Below are positions 10,726 to 18,595 of a DNA stretch of 37,150 nucleotides, one piece after another. The stretch is from a virus. The stretch lies in the IMG/VR virus record IMGVR_UViG_3300009154_002438, positions 1 to 37,150 of that record, one strand, 5' to 3'. The notes below the pieces were generated by a model that was not told the origin of the DNA, searched no databases, and saw nothing but the letters and a program-made list of their open reading frames with translations. Positions within the stretch are counted from its first letter, which is position 1. Each line of letters begins with the position of its first letter. Made by a program: the position numbers and the translations under genes.

Positions 10726-10733
10726 TGTAAATA
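10726..10733 (+). promoter_or_regulatory. Late-type promoter box TGTAAATA, 5 nt before an ATG
   Basis: TGTAAATA on the plus strand has one mismatch from NATAAATA. It ends exactly 5 nt before the ATG at 10739, which has no Shine-Dalgarno. This matches two other genes in the window and would give a leaderless message. Confidence 0.4.
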
Positions 10734-10738
10734 CATTA

Positions 10739-11026
10739 ATGTATATCAGAACAGAACAGCGACAAAACCACTATGTAAGAACCAGTAATCGGGGATTTAC
10801 TCACACCTATGTGCGAGAAAAGCAAGTACTTGTGTTCAGATGCGACTGTTGTCAGGAAGTGTTTACACGAGATAGGGGATCAATGGATCCCAAGCGACTA
10901 AGCAACAATGTATACCATGTGTGTGGTGATTGTGACGCTAAAAAGTTTGCCCAGCTCAAGGGCGTGGAAGCTAGAAAAGTATGGTCAATGCCGGCCAGCA
11001 GTCTTAAGACACTCGACCAACTCTAG
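10739..11026 (+). CDS. Small C4 zinc-ribbon-like protein of unknown function
   Basis: A 95-residue protein with two cysteine pairs, C35-x-C-C38 (FRCDCCQEVF) and C62-x-x-C65 (HVCGDCD), spaced as in a C4 zinc ribbon. A basic segment (DRGSMDPKRLSNN) lies between the pairs. I know similar proteins in aquatic T4-like phages but no assigned function; nucleic-acid or protein binding is an inference. The ATG at 10739 is preferred over the upstream in-frame ATG at 10655, which lies inside the divergent Fe-S carrier gene and would add a non-conserved hydrophobic leader. There is no Shine-Dalgarno; a late-type box ends 5 nt before the start. Its 3' end overlaps the convergent dismutase gene by 23 nt. 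Confidence 0.75.
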   Translation: MYIRTEQRQNHYVRTSNRGFTHTYVREKQVLVFRCDCCQEVFTRDRGSMDPKRLSNNVYHVCGDCDAKKFAQLKGVEARKVWSMPASSLKTLDQL

Positions 11027-11564
11027 AGCCAATCACATTCCAGTTGATTATTTTGTAGATGTTTCGCAAGTAGGCTTTTTTGTCAGCTTGATAATCCAAA
11101 GCCCAAGCATGTTCCCACCAGTCAATCAGCAGTATGATATCCATTCGAATCTCATGATTCTTGATAGTTTTGATTGACCCATCACGAGCCAGGTATACCC
11201 AACCAGACCCCTGTATACCCATAGCTGACTTTTGCACTTTGTCTCGGAAATTTTCAAAAGTCTTAAAGTGTTTGTTGATAAAATTCAAAGCTATGTGATC
11301 GGGATGATTGTTACCTGTGGGTTTATGAAACTGTTTGAAATAAATGTCATGTAAAAAAGCACCTGCTTCGTTGAAGTCGGGATCTCCTTCACCTTTGTTG
11401 TAGCGATCTACATATCCTTTGTACAGTGTTCCATAATGATAGTTTATAGTATCTTCACTTTTGACTGGCTCTAAATCATCCTTGGCGTATGGCAAGGGAG
11501 ATTGCTCCAATGTTTTGGGAGAGTAGCCCTCATTTAAACTAACGTACCTAATAAAGTTATACAT
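11004..11564 (-). CDS. Fe/Mn superoxide dismutase
   Basis: A 186-residue protein of the Fe/Mn superoxide dismutase family, which converts superoxide to O2 and H2O2. The family's order is intact: LPYAKDDLEPV at 24-34, H43 in NYHYGTLYKGYV, H72 in FLHDIYF, GSGWVYL at 119-125, and D148-x3-H152 in LIDWWEHAWALDY. These give the four expected metal ligands (H43, H72, D148, H152). Fe versus Mn use cannot be settled by eye. The N-terminus is about 20 residues longer than usual, with no other Met before the conserved core. The ATG lacks a Shine-Dalgarno and lies 5 nt after an AATAAATA late box. With the peroxiredoxin at 31641-32168 it forms a phage-encoded oxidative-stress set. Superoxide dismutase is uncommon among phage genes. 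Confidence 0.92.
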   Translation of the reverse strand: MYNFIRYVSLNEGYSPKTLEQSPLPYAKDDLEPVKSEDTINYHYGTLYKGYVDRYNKGEGDPDFNEAGAFLHDIYFKQFHKPTGNNHPDHIALNFINKHFKTFENFRDKVQKSAMGIQGSGWVYLARDGSIKTIKNHEIRMDIILLIDWWEHAWALDYQADKKAYLRNIYKIINWNVIGSRVGRVS

Positions 11565-11569
11565 AATGA

Positions 11570-11577
11570 TATTTATT
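11570..11577 (-). promoter_or_regulatory. Late-type promoter box AATAAATA, 5 nt before the dismutase ATG
   Basis: The minus strand reads AATAAATA, an exact NATAAATA match ending 5 nt before the ATG at 11564. It abuts a plus-strand box at 11577-11584, making a compact divergent late promoter pair. Confidence 0.5.
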
Positions 11578-11584
11578 ATAAATA
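11577..11584 (+). promoter_or_regulatory. T4-type late promoter TATAAATA
   Basis: An exact TATAAATA octamer 20 nt before the ATG of the basic peptide gene, with AGGAG between them at 11592-11596. Its position suits a late transcript starting near 11590. Confidence 0.65.
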
Positions 11585-11604
11585 TTGGACTAGGAGATTT
11601 AACT

Positions 11605-11820
11605 ATGTTACATCACATTAAAAAACTATTTGGTATTAAGCCTAAAGCAGTAGAAGCAGAAGTTCCTTATAAAGTGGAAACTCCTGCACCTACAGCAGTT
11701 GCTGAACAAGCTACACAAGCAGTTGTAGAATCTATGGCACCAGCTAAGAAAAAGCCAGCGGCTAAGAAAGCACCAGCTGTTAAAAAGCCACGTGCTCCAC
11801 GTAAGCCTAAAGCAGTTTAA
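11605..11820 (+). CDS. Lys/Ala/Pro-rich histone-H1-like small protein
   Basis: A 71-residue protein. The first 14 residues (MLHHIKKLFGIKPK) could form a short amphipathic helix. A Glu/Val/Pro/Ala-rich linker follows, then a strongly basic tail of AKKKPAAKK and KKPRAPRKPK type, like the tail of histone H1 or bacterial H1-like proteins. Such tails bind DNA without sequence preference, so packaging or nucleoid binding is a reasonable inference; a virion or membrane role is also possible. ATG 11605 is chosen over 11566 because AGGAG lies 8 nt upstream and an exact late promoter ends 20 nt upstream. The 3' end overlaps the convergent UV endonuclease gene by 14 nt. Confidence 0.75.
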   Translation: MLHHIKKLFGIKPKAVEAEVPYKVETPAPTAVAEQATQAVVESMAPAKKKPAAKKAPAVKKPRAPRKPKAV

Positions 11821-12832
11821 GTAGTTTAGCTTGCTCGTATAGAGCAAAGCTAGCCAAGTTCTTACCCTTAGATTCGCACATAATATCGTGTGTTTCTAAA
11901 AAGCTCAAGGCCCATTCACTAACTTTTGTATTCCAATAAAAGTCAGAGTGGGCTCTGAGCTTTTGCTTTTTGTAACCGTCTAAAAGAAGCTGTTTATGGT
12001 CTGGTGGAACCATTGGATCGTGTCCAACAAGATAGTCTTCTCTTGATATGGAGTAATGCATAGTAGGACGAAGGCCGCGCCAGCTGTCAACAACCCGTGT
12101 AACTCGGATATCGCTAGGATCTAAGTAACTTCCTTCTCGAATCCAAAAATGATGAACGTCAAGAACAATAGGTATAATATCGCTAATAGTGAGACAATCA
12201 TCTAGCCCCCATGAGTTTTCTTCGTTTTCGATTGTAATACAGTTTCGAGCTTCGGGTGTTAGTTTTCCGTAGGCTCGTCTGATACCTTCGGGACCTTGTT
12301 TACCTGATATGTGTACATTGATTTTAAAGTCTTGAAACGACTTTCCATAGCCCATCCAGCGGGCCATGTCTGTGTGATATTCGAACTCTGCGATTGAGCG
12401 TTCGACAATGCCTGGGTTATCGCTTGCCAGGACAGTAAACTGCCCAGGATGCATAGACAACCGAACATTGCTATTGCGAGCAAGATCGCCCACTCTTTTA
12501 AACGCGGTTTCGGCGTATGAAACCACGTCAGGTTTACGCCAATAATCAGCAAAGTCAGCGTGAGTATAAACAGGGAGAATGTCACTGCTAATCCTAACCA
12601 TCCTAAGATGAGGGTCAAGTGTGCTGACACGTTCTACCAACTTTCGAGTTGCCTCGATATTGCCTACCATTAGGTCCCATAACTTTTGTTCCGCTTGATC
12701 TCTCGATTGTCTATTTAACCAAGAAACTGTAGTCGAACCAGTGTTGTATTTTTTTGCATCGTCTTTTGGACTGATACCGTCCACTTGATCTGGACGATCG
12801 ATCCACTTGCAGGCAAAGCCGAGACGTTTCAT
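11807..12832 (-). CDS. uvsE: UV DNA damage endonuclease (UvsE/UVDE)
   Basis: A 341-residue TIM-barrel endonuclease of the UvsE/UVDE family. It nicks DNA 5' of UV photoproducts and other distortions, starting an excision repair path separate from UvrABC. The N-terminal signature (LGFACKW) is present. So are metal-site motifs in barrel order: SMHPGQF near 127-132, INVHISGK near 171-178, CITIENEE near 198-205, IVLDVHHFW near 222-230 and MHYS near 258-261. Length fits the family (about 300-350). The ATG shares one base with the stop of the upstream membrane protein gene (TAATG), so the two are coupled in the QueD operon. It would protect phage DNA or repair host damage in sunlit water. Confidence 0.95.
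   Translation of the reverse strand: MKRLGFACKWIDRPDQVDGISPKDDAKKYNTGSTTVSWLNRQSRDQAEQKLWDLMVGNIEATRKLVERVSTLDPHLRMVRISSDILPVYTHADFADYWRKPDVVSYAETAFKRVGDLARNSNVRLSMHPGQFTVLASDNPGIVERSIAEFEYHTDMARWMGYGKSFQDFKINVHISGKQGPEGIRRAYGKLTPEARNCITIENEENSWGLDDCLTISDIIPIVLDVHHFWIREGSYLDPSDIRVTRVVDSWRGLRPTMHYSISREDYLVGHDPMVPPDHKQLLLDGYKKQKLRAHSDFYWNTKVSEWALSFLETHDIMCESKGKNLASFALYEQAKLLKLL
11827..11852 (+). terminator. Imperfect hairpin after the H1-like gene
   Basis: TAGCTTGCTC, a 5-nt loop GTATA and GAGCAAAGCTA pair over 10 bp with one bulge, starting 6 nt after the H1-like stop codon and lying within the convergent UV endonuclease coding region. No U-tract follows, so terminator function is uncertain. 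Confidence 0.3.
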
Positions 12833-13077
12833 TAGTGTAGCCAGTAGTTTATAATACCTATAGTATACATGAAACAGACGACAAATTCAACTGTTATGAG
12901 CGACCATTTGCGCCAGATAATACCTACTATTAACCAAAGTACATTGGTTAATAGACTGATATATAGATAAGTTGGATAGTAGTTAAGAGAGGTCAACGCC
13001 ACTGAACATAAAAATGATACAGTAGCGAGCCACTCAATATAAAAATCAACCTTCGTAGGTAGCCGAATTTGCGCCAT
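12832..13077 (-). CDS. Small integral membrane protein of unknown function
   Basis: An 81-residue hydrophobic protein with about three predicted membrane spans (roughly 14-30, 34-53 and 58-78). A charged turn, WRKW, lies between the second and third. GAGGTG lies about 8 nt before the ATG at 13077 and supports this start even though it overlaps the QueD gene by 32 nt. It lies between QueD and the UV endonuclease, coupled to both. The fold is vaguely like small transporter subunits, but I cannot assign a family. Confidence 0.7.
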   Translation of the reverse strand: MAQIRLPTKVDFYIEWLATVSFLCSVALTSLNYYPTYLYISLLTNVLWLIVGIIWRKWSLITVEFVVCFMYTIGIINYWLH

Positions 13078-13531
13078 GTTCGAACACCTCGACCGATTTG
13101 ATTCTTACTGTTGGATTAATTGGATAACGCATATCACCACTTGCCAAAAGTTCAGCCATTTTATCGTAGGCTATTTTAGCAAACATTTCACAGCCTACTC
13201 CGGGCACAATGCGTAGATCACATATTCCGCTGTCTTCAAAACCGCCCTTAATTGCATTTAGTTTTTGGAATGTTTCTAAGTGAGGATCATCTTCTGCGAT
13301 TACTAACGTGTGATCAAACATATAGTCTGCCCACGCTTTAAATTCTTTAAGCCCACCAAAGTCCATACACCAGTTTTTGTCATCTAGTGTATCGCATTCA
13401 AAGATTAGCTCGATGCCGATTGAGTAACCATGTAGTGTCGAGCAGTGGCTGTGTGTGGCACGCCATTGTCTAAAACAGCATGATAAGCCGCGGTCGTTTC
13501 CGTAAGTTTTTGTTGAGTAAAATTTTGCCAT
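13046..13531 (-). CDS. queD: QueD-like 6-carboxytetrahydropterin synthase
   Basis: A 161-residue member of the 6-pyruvoyl/6-carboxytetrahydropterin synthase family, which converts dihydroneopterin triphosphate to carboxytetrahydropterin on the way to preQ0, queuosine and 7-deazaguanine bases. The diagnostic stretch is CCFRQWRATHSHCSTLHGY at 18-36, with the Cys and His expected for catalysis and zinc binding. MDFGGLKEFKAWAD and FDHTLVIAEDDP follow, and VEVFEHGANSA with the active-site Glu/His is near the C-terminus. AAGGAG precedes the ATG. It is first in a three-gene operon behind a sigma70-type promoter. No FolE, QueE or QueC is in the window, so it may feed host queuosine synthesis or phage DNA modification with partners encoded elsewhere. 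Confidence 0.92.
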   Translation of the reverse strand: MAKFYSTKTYGNDRGLSCCFRQWRATHSHCSTLHGYSIGIELIFECDTLDDKNWCMDFGGLKEFKAWADYMFDHTLVIAEDDPHLETFQKLNAIKGGFEDSGICDLRIVPGVGCEMFAKIAYDKMAELLASGDMRYPINPTVRIKSVEVFEHGANSATYEG

Positions 13532-13568
13532 TGTAATCTCCTTGATTAAGCAATGGCATGCAGAGTTT

Positions 13569-13600
13569 ATATTGCGGGATGAATGCCTAAGTCCGCATAT
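13569..13600 (-). other. Possible 5' UTR hairpin before queD
   Basis: Just after the presumed transcription start, the RNA reads ATATGCGG, then a loop of about 15 nt, then CCGCAATAT, which can pair over 8 bp with one bulged A. I could not fit it to a preQ1 riboswitch. It may be chance. Confidence 0.25.
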
Positions 13601-13604
13601 AGTA

Positions 13605-13632
13605 ATTATACAGATTTAACTGTAAAGGTCAA
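13605..13632 (-). promoter_or_regulatory. Sigma70-type promoter for the queD-uvsE operon
   Basis: The minus strand reads TTGACC (13627-13632), 16 bp, TATAAT (13605-13610). It lies just after the stop of the minus-strand fibre-like gene and about 75 nt before the queD ATG. It has an early/middle, host-type form, unlike the late boxes of the neighbouring structural genes. Confidence 0.8.
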
Positions 13633-13634
13633 CT

Positions 13635-15086
13635 CTATTGGCTAGCAATCAATCCAAACGGCGCCCATGCTCCTGGGGTTCCACTGGCTGTACAAATCCA
13701 ACCCGCATATCCGCCTGGCTGCGGTCCTATGTTCCAGCAAATGTCGCCCTGTGTAAATGTACCACTACTTGGAACACCTATACCATTGGTAAACTTTTTG
13801 CCGCCGATACTGACATCACCGTTGACGCTGAACTGTACACCCGGTTCTGGATTGTTTACATTCACGCTCAACGGTCCAAATATCTTGACCGGAGCAGTTT
13901 GTACATCTCTATTGCCTATGATAGTTTGATTGCCATAGGCTGTGATCACTGGTTGTCCTTCATATGAGAAGCCACCGGATCCATACACTGTGTTATCCAC
14001 TGTTAGAGATCCAGCTGTGATTGATTTTACCACTGCAGGACCGCTCACGTGCAGATCACTCAGTATGCCTAATTTGGTCAAATTGCTGATAGTGATAGAT
14101 GATCCCAGGGTGCCGGCGCTAAGGGCCACTTCACCGTTGATATGATACGAGCGATCTTTGTCAAGATCAAAGTTTTCTGTAGTCCAAAGTCTGCGAGGAT
14201 GATCCATCATGACCAACTGATGTGATAAAGCACCACTGGTCCATACTAGACCTGTACCAAACATACTGGATTCTTGCGTGGATACGAATTCTACGCTTTT
14301 TGGTATGCCTGTGCTGCCAGCTGATTCGATACGATCAGCATAGATAGTACCGTAAACACGTAGCACAGCACCGTTGCTTTGAGCGTTGCCTATCTGCACT
14401 TCGCCCATATTCTTGACTGTGATACGTGGAATATTGTCTGTAACAATAGCAAGATCGTGACTGCTGTGTGTACCAATGGCACCTAGACTGATCTGCGGAC
14501 TGCCTATAGTGAGTTCCACGTTGTTGTCTAAAATACTGAGCGAACTGTTGGGCTCGGGTGTGCCTATACCAATTCTATTACTGTCGCTGTCAATGTAAAC
14601 AAAGTCTGCAAATGTGCTACTGCCGGACACTGCAAGTGAATTTAGAGTGCCTATACTGGTCAGGCTACTGTTGGTAATAGTGGCACCCAAACTGTTACTG
14701 GTAAGCACAGCAATGTTGTCAATACGGTAACTGGATTCTGCTGTGATGTCAAAACTAGCGTTGGCCCAAATTCTGCTACCCGAACGATACACCAGTTGTG
14801 TTTGTCCAGTACCCCAGCTCCAGGTAAAACCTTTGCCGTTTAGTTCAGCTTCTGAGTTGTAAATCCAATTGCCTACAGATGCTAGACTGCCGTTTTCTGT
14901 GATTAAATTCTTAACATTGAACGTGTCGGCCGTGATGGTTCCAGCAACAACTAGATTGTTGTCGATCTGTACAGAGTTGATTACTTCAAGACTTCCAGAA
15001 TGGATTATGCTCCCTGATGTGTATTTCAGGGCTACTTTGTCCATTATGACGGTGCCGTCTTCTGTTACATTTAATAGTTGGGCCAT
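13635..15086 (-). CDS. Fibre-like virion structural protein with internal duplication
   Basis: A 483-residue Ser/Gly/Thr/Ile-rich beta protein without a signal peptide, typical of a tail-fibre or decoration protein. Residues about 86-156 and 278-349 are diverged copies of one module: W-(S/T)-x-G...QLV...(S/P)RR/SRIW...FD(I/L)...SY(R/H)I...LG(A/S)(T/S)IT...L...G-x-L-x-x-L-x-VSG. Fibre-type lines such as IGIGTPEPNSSLSILDNN near 172-189 and PGVQFSVNGDVSIGGKKF near 420-437 are also present. The C-terminus (GDICWN...GWICTASGTPGAWAPFG) resembles the end domain of many phage fibres. A GATAAATA late box lies 18 nt upstream of the ATG. It is divergent from the second fibre gene at 15156, and both probably belong to the same appendage. 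Confidence 0.82.
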   Translation of the reverse strand: MAQLLNVTEDGTVIMDKVALKYTSGSIIHSGSLEVINSVQIDNNLVVAGTITADTFNVKNLITENGSLASVGNWIYNSEAELNGKGFTWSWGTGQTQLVYRSGSRIWANASFDITAESSYRIDNIAVLTSNSLGATITNSSLTSIGTLNSLAVSGSSTFADFVYIDSDSNRIGIGTPEPNSSLSILDNNVELTIGSPQISLGAIGTHSSHDLAIVTDNIPRITVKNMGEVQIGNAQSNGAVLRVYGTIYADRIESAGSTGIPKSVEFVSTQESSMFGTGLVWTSGALSHQLVMMDHPRRLWTTENFDLDKDRSYHINGEVALSAGTLGSSITISNLTKLGILSDLHVSGPAVVKSITAGSLTVDNTVYGSGGFSYEGQPVITAYGNQTIIGNRDVQTAPVKIFGPLSVNVNNPEPGVQFSVNGDVSIGGKKFTNGIGVPSSGTFTQGDICWNIGPQPGGYAGWICTASGTPGAWAPFGLIASQ

Positions 15087-15104
15087 ATAGGGTTCTCTTT
15101 CAAG

Positions 15105-15112
15105 TATTTATC
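15105..15112 (-). promoter_or_regulatory. Late-type promoter GATAAATA
   Basis: An exact NATAAATA match on the minus strand, 18 nt before the ATG of the 483-residue fibre-like gene. Confidence 0.55.
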
Positions 15113-15127
15113 TTAAGCCCAAATTAC

Positions 15128-15135
15128 ACTAAATA
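15128..15135 (+). promoter_or_regulatory. Late-type promoter ACTAAATA
   Basis: One mismatch from NATAAATA and exactly 20 nt before the ATG at 15156, the same spacing as the exact TATAAATA box before 11605. AAGAGGA lies between box and ATG. Confidence 0.5.
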
Positions 15136-15155
15136 TCATATAAAGAGGACTTTTT

Positions 15156-17399
15156 ATGTCAGTAGCCATTGCAGATGCTTTCCGTTATGTCGCAACCAGC
15201 GGCACAAACGCAGGGGAAGTTGACGGAACATTAACAGCACCCGGCGTGGGCGGTACACTTACCATAGTGGGCGGGTTCGGTATTACGCTTACTTCAGATA
15301 CTGCAAACCGTAAAATCACCATTACAAACACTGGTAACGGTACAGGCGCACTAACAACGATTACAGCACAGAACTCAGCTGGTACTTATTACCCTGTGTT
15401 CACCACAGCACCTGGAACATTTAATCCTGCTACAGGCACCTATACTAGTAGTACACTCTACTATGAAAGCACAACTACTCCGTTGAGTTATAATCCGGGA
15501 ACTGGTACACTTAATGTAAACAACTTGGTGCTAGGTGCAGCCGGTACATTTTCTCTAGATGGAATAACATCAACCGGTGTTACCGGAACAGGTAACGTAG
15601 TATTTGGAACAAGTCCTTCGCTAGTAACTCCTACATTAGGTGTTGCAACTGCTACCAGTTTGAACGGACTAACAATTACATCTAGTACAGGTACATTTAC
15701 ACTGACCAATCTTAAAACATTTGCAGTGCAAAACACAATTACCTTAGCTGGCACTGATTCAACAACAATAACATTGCCCGGCACAACTGGTACAGTGCCG
15801 TTAAACAACCAAACATTTTTCATAGGTTCAACCAGTGTGGCTATCAATCGTGCCAGTGCAAGTTTGGCATTGACTGGTATTACCAGTATTGATGGCTATG
15901 CCGCGGGCATAACTGGCGGAGCAGTCGGCTATATTCCATATCAGTCAGCCGCAAATACCACATTGTTTGTTACTGGCAACACATCAACAACACCGCAGTT
16001 CTTAACATCAACTGGTACTGGTTCTGTTGCTCAAGCGCCTACATTGACCAGTTCAACTGGTACAGGTAATGTGGTACTGGCAACAAGTCCATCATTGACC
16101 ACTCCCACACTAGGAGTAGCTACTGCTACCAGTGTCAACAAGATGGCAATTACTGCACCAGCTACCGGTTCAACACTGGCAGTGGCAGATGGTAAAACAT
16201 TTTCAGTTAGTAACACTATTACGCTAGCCGGTACTGATTCAACAACAATTACATTACCAAGCACAACTGGTACTGTGCCTTTGAATAATCAAACAATGTT
16301 CATAGGTACAACCAGTGTGGCTATCAATAGAGCTACGGCCAATCTGGCTTTGACCGGTATCAGTTCAGTAGCGTTTCCCGGCAGTACCAGCGGTACGGTA
16401 ACAGTACAAGCAACAGCTACAGCAGGTACTCCAACTTTATCCTTACCAATCACAACAGGCACACTAATTGGCACTGGTGATACAGGCACAGTATCAAACA
16501 CCATGTTGGCCAATAGCTCAGTGACATTTGGTAGCACTGCGGTTTCGTTAGGTGGATCATCAACTACCTTAGCTGGACTAACAAGTATAGATGGTACTAC
16601 AGGATTGACTAGCGCATTTGCTACTCCGAATGGCACTGTAGCATTATTAGGAGCCGCAACTACTCTTAACTTAGCAAATGCGGCAACAACTGTTGCTGAA
16701 TTTGGCGCGGCAACAACATACAGTTTGGCAAATACAGCAACAGGTGCTCAAACTGTAAACATGTTTACAGCATCAACTGGTGCAAGTACATATAATTTTG
16801 CCACAGGTGCAACACTTTCAGCGACCACCAAAGCCATAAACATTGGTACTGGAGGTGTAAGCGGATCAACTACAAACATTACTATTGGTTCAAGTACAGG
16901 CGGTGGTGCTACTACTATCAACAACTATACACCTAACTTGTCCTATGTAACCGCTAACTTGTCCGCTGTGGCATTTACTTCAACAACTTGGGTCAGTTTA
17001 GGTAGTATAGTAATACCAAGCTCGGGTATATGGCGTGTGTGGGCTAATTTACGTATTAGGGCAAGCGGTGCCGCAGAATTCATTAAATGCGGACTATTCA
17101 GTAGCGGTACATCAGGAACTGGGGAACTTTTGAACAGTGGTGTGGCTCAAGAAAGAATGTTAGTTGAACGTATTGCGCAGACTAGTGGACAAAGTTTTTT
17201 CAATTTATTATGTGCGCCAGAATGGATAGTAAACATGCCTACTGGACAAACTTATCCTTATACAATTTATATACAAGTACAATCTAGCGCCGCAGATGCA
17301 CAGGGGCTAAACAATACTGATGCTAACGGTATTCCAACATTTAATGCTGTTAGGATTGCCCCAACTGCTACATCGGGGACAACCGTTAACATCAATTAA
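15156..17399 (+). CDS. Tail-fibre/receptor-binding-type protein with repeated shaft
   Basis: A 747-residue Thr/Gly/Ser-rich structural protein, the only large plus-strand gene here. Residues about 144-245 and 301-404 are two copies of one module carrying GTGNVV...TSPSL-x-TPTLGVATATS, a motif common in phage fibre shafts, then NTITLAGTDSTTITLP and TSVAINRA. From about residue 600 the composition changes to a compact beta domain with aromatic residues (TTWVSLGSIVIPSSGIWRVW, LLCAPEWIVNMP), a good candidate for the receptor-contact tip. AAGAGGA precedes the ATG. Its TAA overlaps the stop of the convergent gene at 17396 through a shared TTAA. It probably works in the same appendage as the divergent 483-residue protein. 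Confidence 0.85.
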   Translation: MSVAIADAFRYVATSGTNAGEVDGTLTAPGVGGTLTIVGGFGITLTSDTANRKITITNTGNGTGALTTITAQNSAGTYYPVFTTAPGTFNPATGTYTSSTLYYESTTTPLSYNPGTGTLNVNNLVLGAAGTFSLDGITSTGVTGTGNVVFGTSPSLVTPTLGVATATSLNGLTITSSTGTFTLTNLKTFAVQNTITLAGTDSTTITLPGTTGTVPLNNQTFFIGSTSVAINRASASLALTGITSIDGYAAGITGGAVGYIPYQSAANTTLFVTGNTSTTPQFLTSTGTGSVAQAPTLTSSTGTGNVVLATSPSLTTPTLGVATATSVNKMAITAPATGSTLAVADGKTFSVSNTITLAGTDSTTITLPSTTGTVPLNNQTMFIGTTSVAINRATANLALTGISSVAFPGSTSGTVTVQATATAGTPTLSLPITTGTLIGTGDTGTVSNTMLANSSVTFGSTAVSLGGSSTTLAGLTSIDGTTGLTSAFATPNGTVALLGAATTLNLANAATTVAEFGAATTYSLANTATGAQTVNMFTASTGASTYNFATGATLSATTKAINIGTGGVSGSTTNITIGSSTGGGATTINNYTPNLSYVTANLSAVAFTSTTWVSLGSIVIPSSGIWRVWANLRIRASGAAEFIKCGLFSSGTSGTGELLNSGVAQERMLVERIAQTSGQSFFNLLCAPEWIVNMPTGQTYPYTIYIQVQSSAADAQGLNNTDANGIPTFNAVRIAPTATSGTTVNIN
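15588..16368 (+). repeat. Direct duplication inside the plus-strand fibre gene
   Basis: Two copies, about 15588-15892 and 16059-16368, are similar in DNA as well as protein. For example, ACTGATTCAACAACAAT occurs in both, followed by near-identical coding of TLP-x-TTGTVPLNNQT-x-FIG. The period is about 472 bp. The similarity points to fairly recent duplication or ongoing recombination between copies. Confidence 0.8.
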
Positions 17400-18595
17400 G
17401 CTACTTTAACTAGGATAGTTTCTTCGTTAATGCGTCCATTCATCTTAGTGTCTGTAGCATTAATGTCTTCTAAGAACTTGCGTAGTTGTACCTTACCAGC
17501 GGCTTTGAACTCTTTTAGCTTGTCTTCGGGCTTGCGTAGTGTTTTGCAAACGCTAGTATTTTCGTTGAAGCCTGTAATAGTAGTACCCTTGACTCCAAGT
17601 TCCATGTACTCGTTAGCCACGTACTTGCCTAACTTACGAGTCTTGGTATTGTAGATCCAAAGTTCCTTAGCACCAATGATGTCTACAGGATTGATAGACA
17701 CTAGCTTCATGGGCTCGTCACTCTTCTTATACTTCAACTTGGCCACAACCTTTTCTTTAGGTTGTGCTTTCTTAGCACGTGGCGCACGATTAACTTTAGC
17801 TTCTTGCGCTAGCATGTCACACGCACTCATGATCTCTTGATAAAACGCAATCAAATTACGAATCTGCTTCTTAGTACGATGACTGTAGCCTTCGATCAAC
17901 TGCTCATCTTTGCTACCGCTTGCAAGTTCTTCAAGTTCTGCTAAATCTCGAGCATAAAACGTTTTGATGATTCTAGCATGTGCGGCTTTGACTTCTTTGC
18001 CTTTGAGCAAGTTCAGCATCTTGAATGCTTTTGGATCAAATGTGTCTGGGTCAGTTTGGAAGCCTTCAATTGCGTCTTCAATTTCTTCTGTCATCTTCAT
18101 GGCAGTTTCACGCACACGCTCTTGGATAGTGGGTTGAATCACTACAGGTTTGCTTGCTTCCAGCAATTTTGTTTCTTCTGGATCAACGTCATGCTTGCCT
18201 GCCGCAATAACTTTGACAATCTCTGATCGCAACCAAGCGGCAGTGTCACGACCTTGATTGAAGTCTGCACGATTAGCTGTCATTCCGCGATTCAAACAGC
18301 AAGCCACAGCACCCATTGTGGTACCAATACGCGAATCTTTGACTTTCTTAAACGCTGTAATGTCTGCTTTAGTACAGCCAACTGATTCCATCCAACGAAT
18401 CACAGCGGGCTTGTAAGTTTTGATATCGCTTTCTAAGCGGTAGTAGTCCATTGCCTTCTTAAAGAAGCGGTGGAATGTATCTGCGTCCCAAGACTCACAA
18501 CCTTCCCAAACTGGGCTGTGATCTTTTACAGCTCGTGTACGATGTGCAATTACCTGCTTTTTTGTAACACGGGGTTTTGTAGCGACTTTAGCCAA
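17396..18595 (-). CDS. Conserved phage protein of unknown function with UUG start
   Basis: A 399-residue soluble, Lys-rich, mostly helical protein I cannot place in a family. It has a basic N-terminus (KVATKPRVTKKQVIAHRTRAV), a helical middle with many charged residues, an Ala/Lys/Pro-rich linker near 270-290 (RAPRKAK-like) and a compact C-terminal domain near 300-399. The composition suggests nucleic-acid binding, but no catalytic motif is visible. The start codon is TTG at 18595: AGGAG lies 7 nt before it but only 1 nt before an out-of-frame ATG at 18600. It has its own sigma70-type promoter (18628-18656). The stop codon overlaps that of the convergent fibre gene. Confidence 0.8.
   Translation of the reverse strand: MAKVATKPRVTKKQVIAHRTRAVKDHSPVWEGCESWDADTFHRFFKKAMDYYRLESDIKTYKPAVIRWMESVGCTKADITAFKKVKDSRIGTTMGAVACCLNRGMTANRADFNQGRDTAAWLRSEIVKVIAAGKHDVDPEETKLLEASKPVVIQPTIQERVRETAMKMTEEIEDAIEGFQTDPDTFDPKAFKMLNLLKGKEVKAAHARIIKTFYARDLAELEELASGSKDEQLIEGYSHRTKKQIRNLIAFYQEIMSACDMLAQEAKVNRAPRAKKAQPKEKVVAKLKYKKSDEPMKLVSINPVDIIGAKELWIYNTKTRKLGKYVANEYMELGVKGTTITGFNENTSVCKTLRKPEDKLKEFKAAGKVQLRKFLEDINATDTKMNGRINEETILVKVA

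Noticed and set aside
12259-12630. Hydrophobic 123-codon frame on the minus strand inside the UV endonuclease gene
   Set aside because: It lies wholly inside a well-conserved gene in another frame, and no ribosome site was sought or noted for it; membrane-like composition arises easily from frame shift of such sequence.
13533-13610. preQ1 riboswitch before queD
   Set aside because: The short hairpin present does not match the preQ1-I or preQ1-II layout I know.
15488-16636. Minus-strand frames of 77-119 codons opposite the plus-strand fibre gene
   Set aside because: Val/Pro-rich antisense shadows of the fibre repeats.
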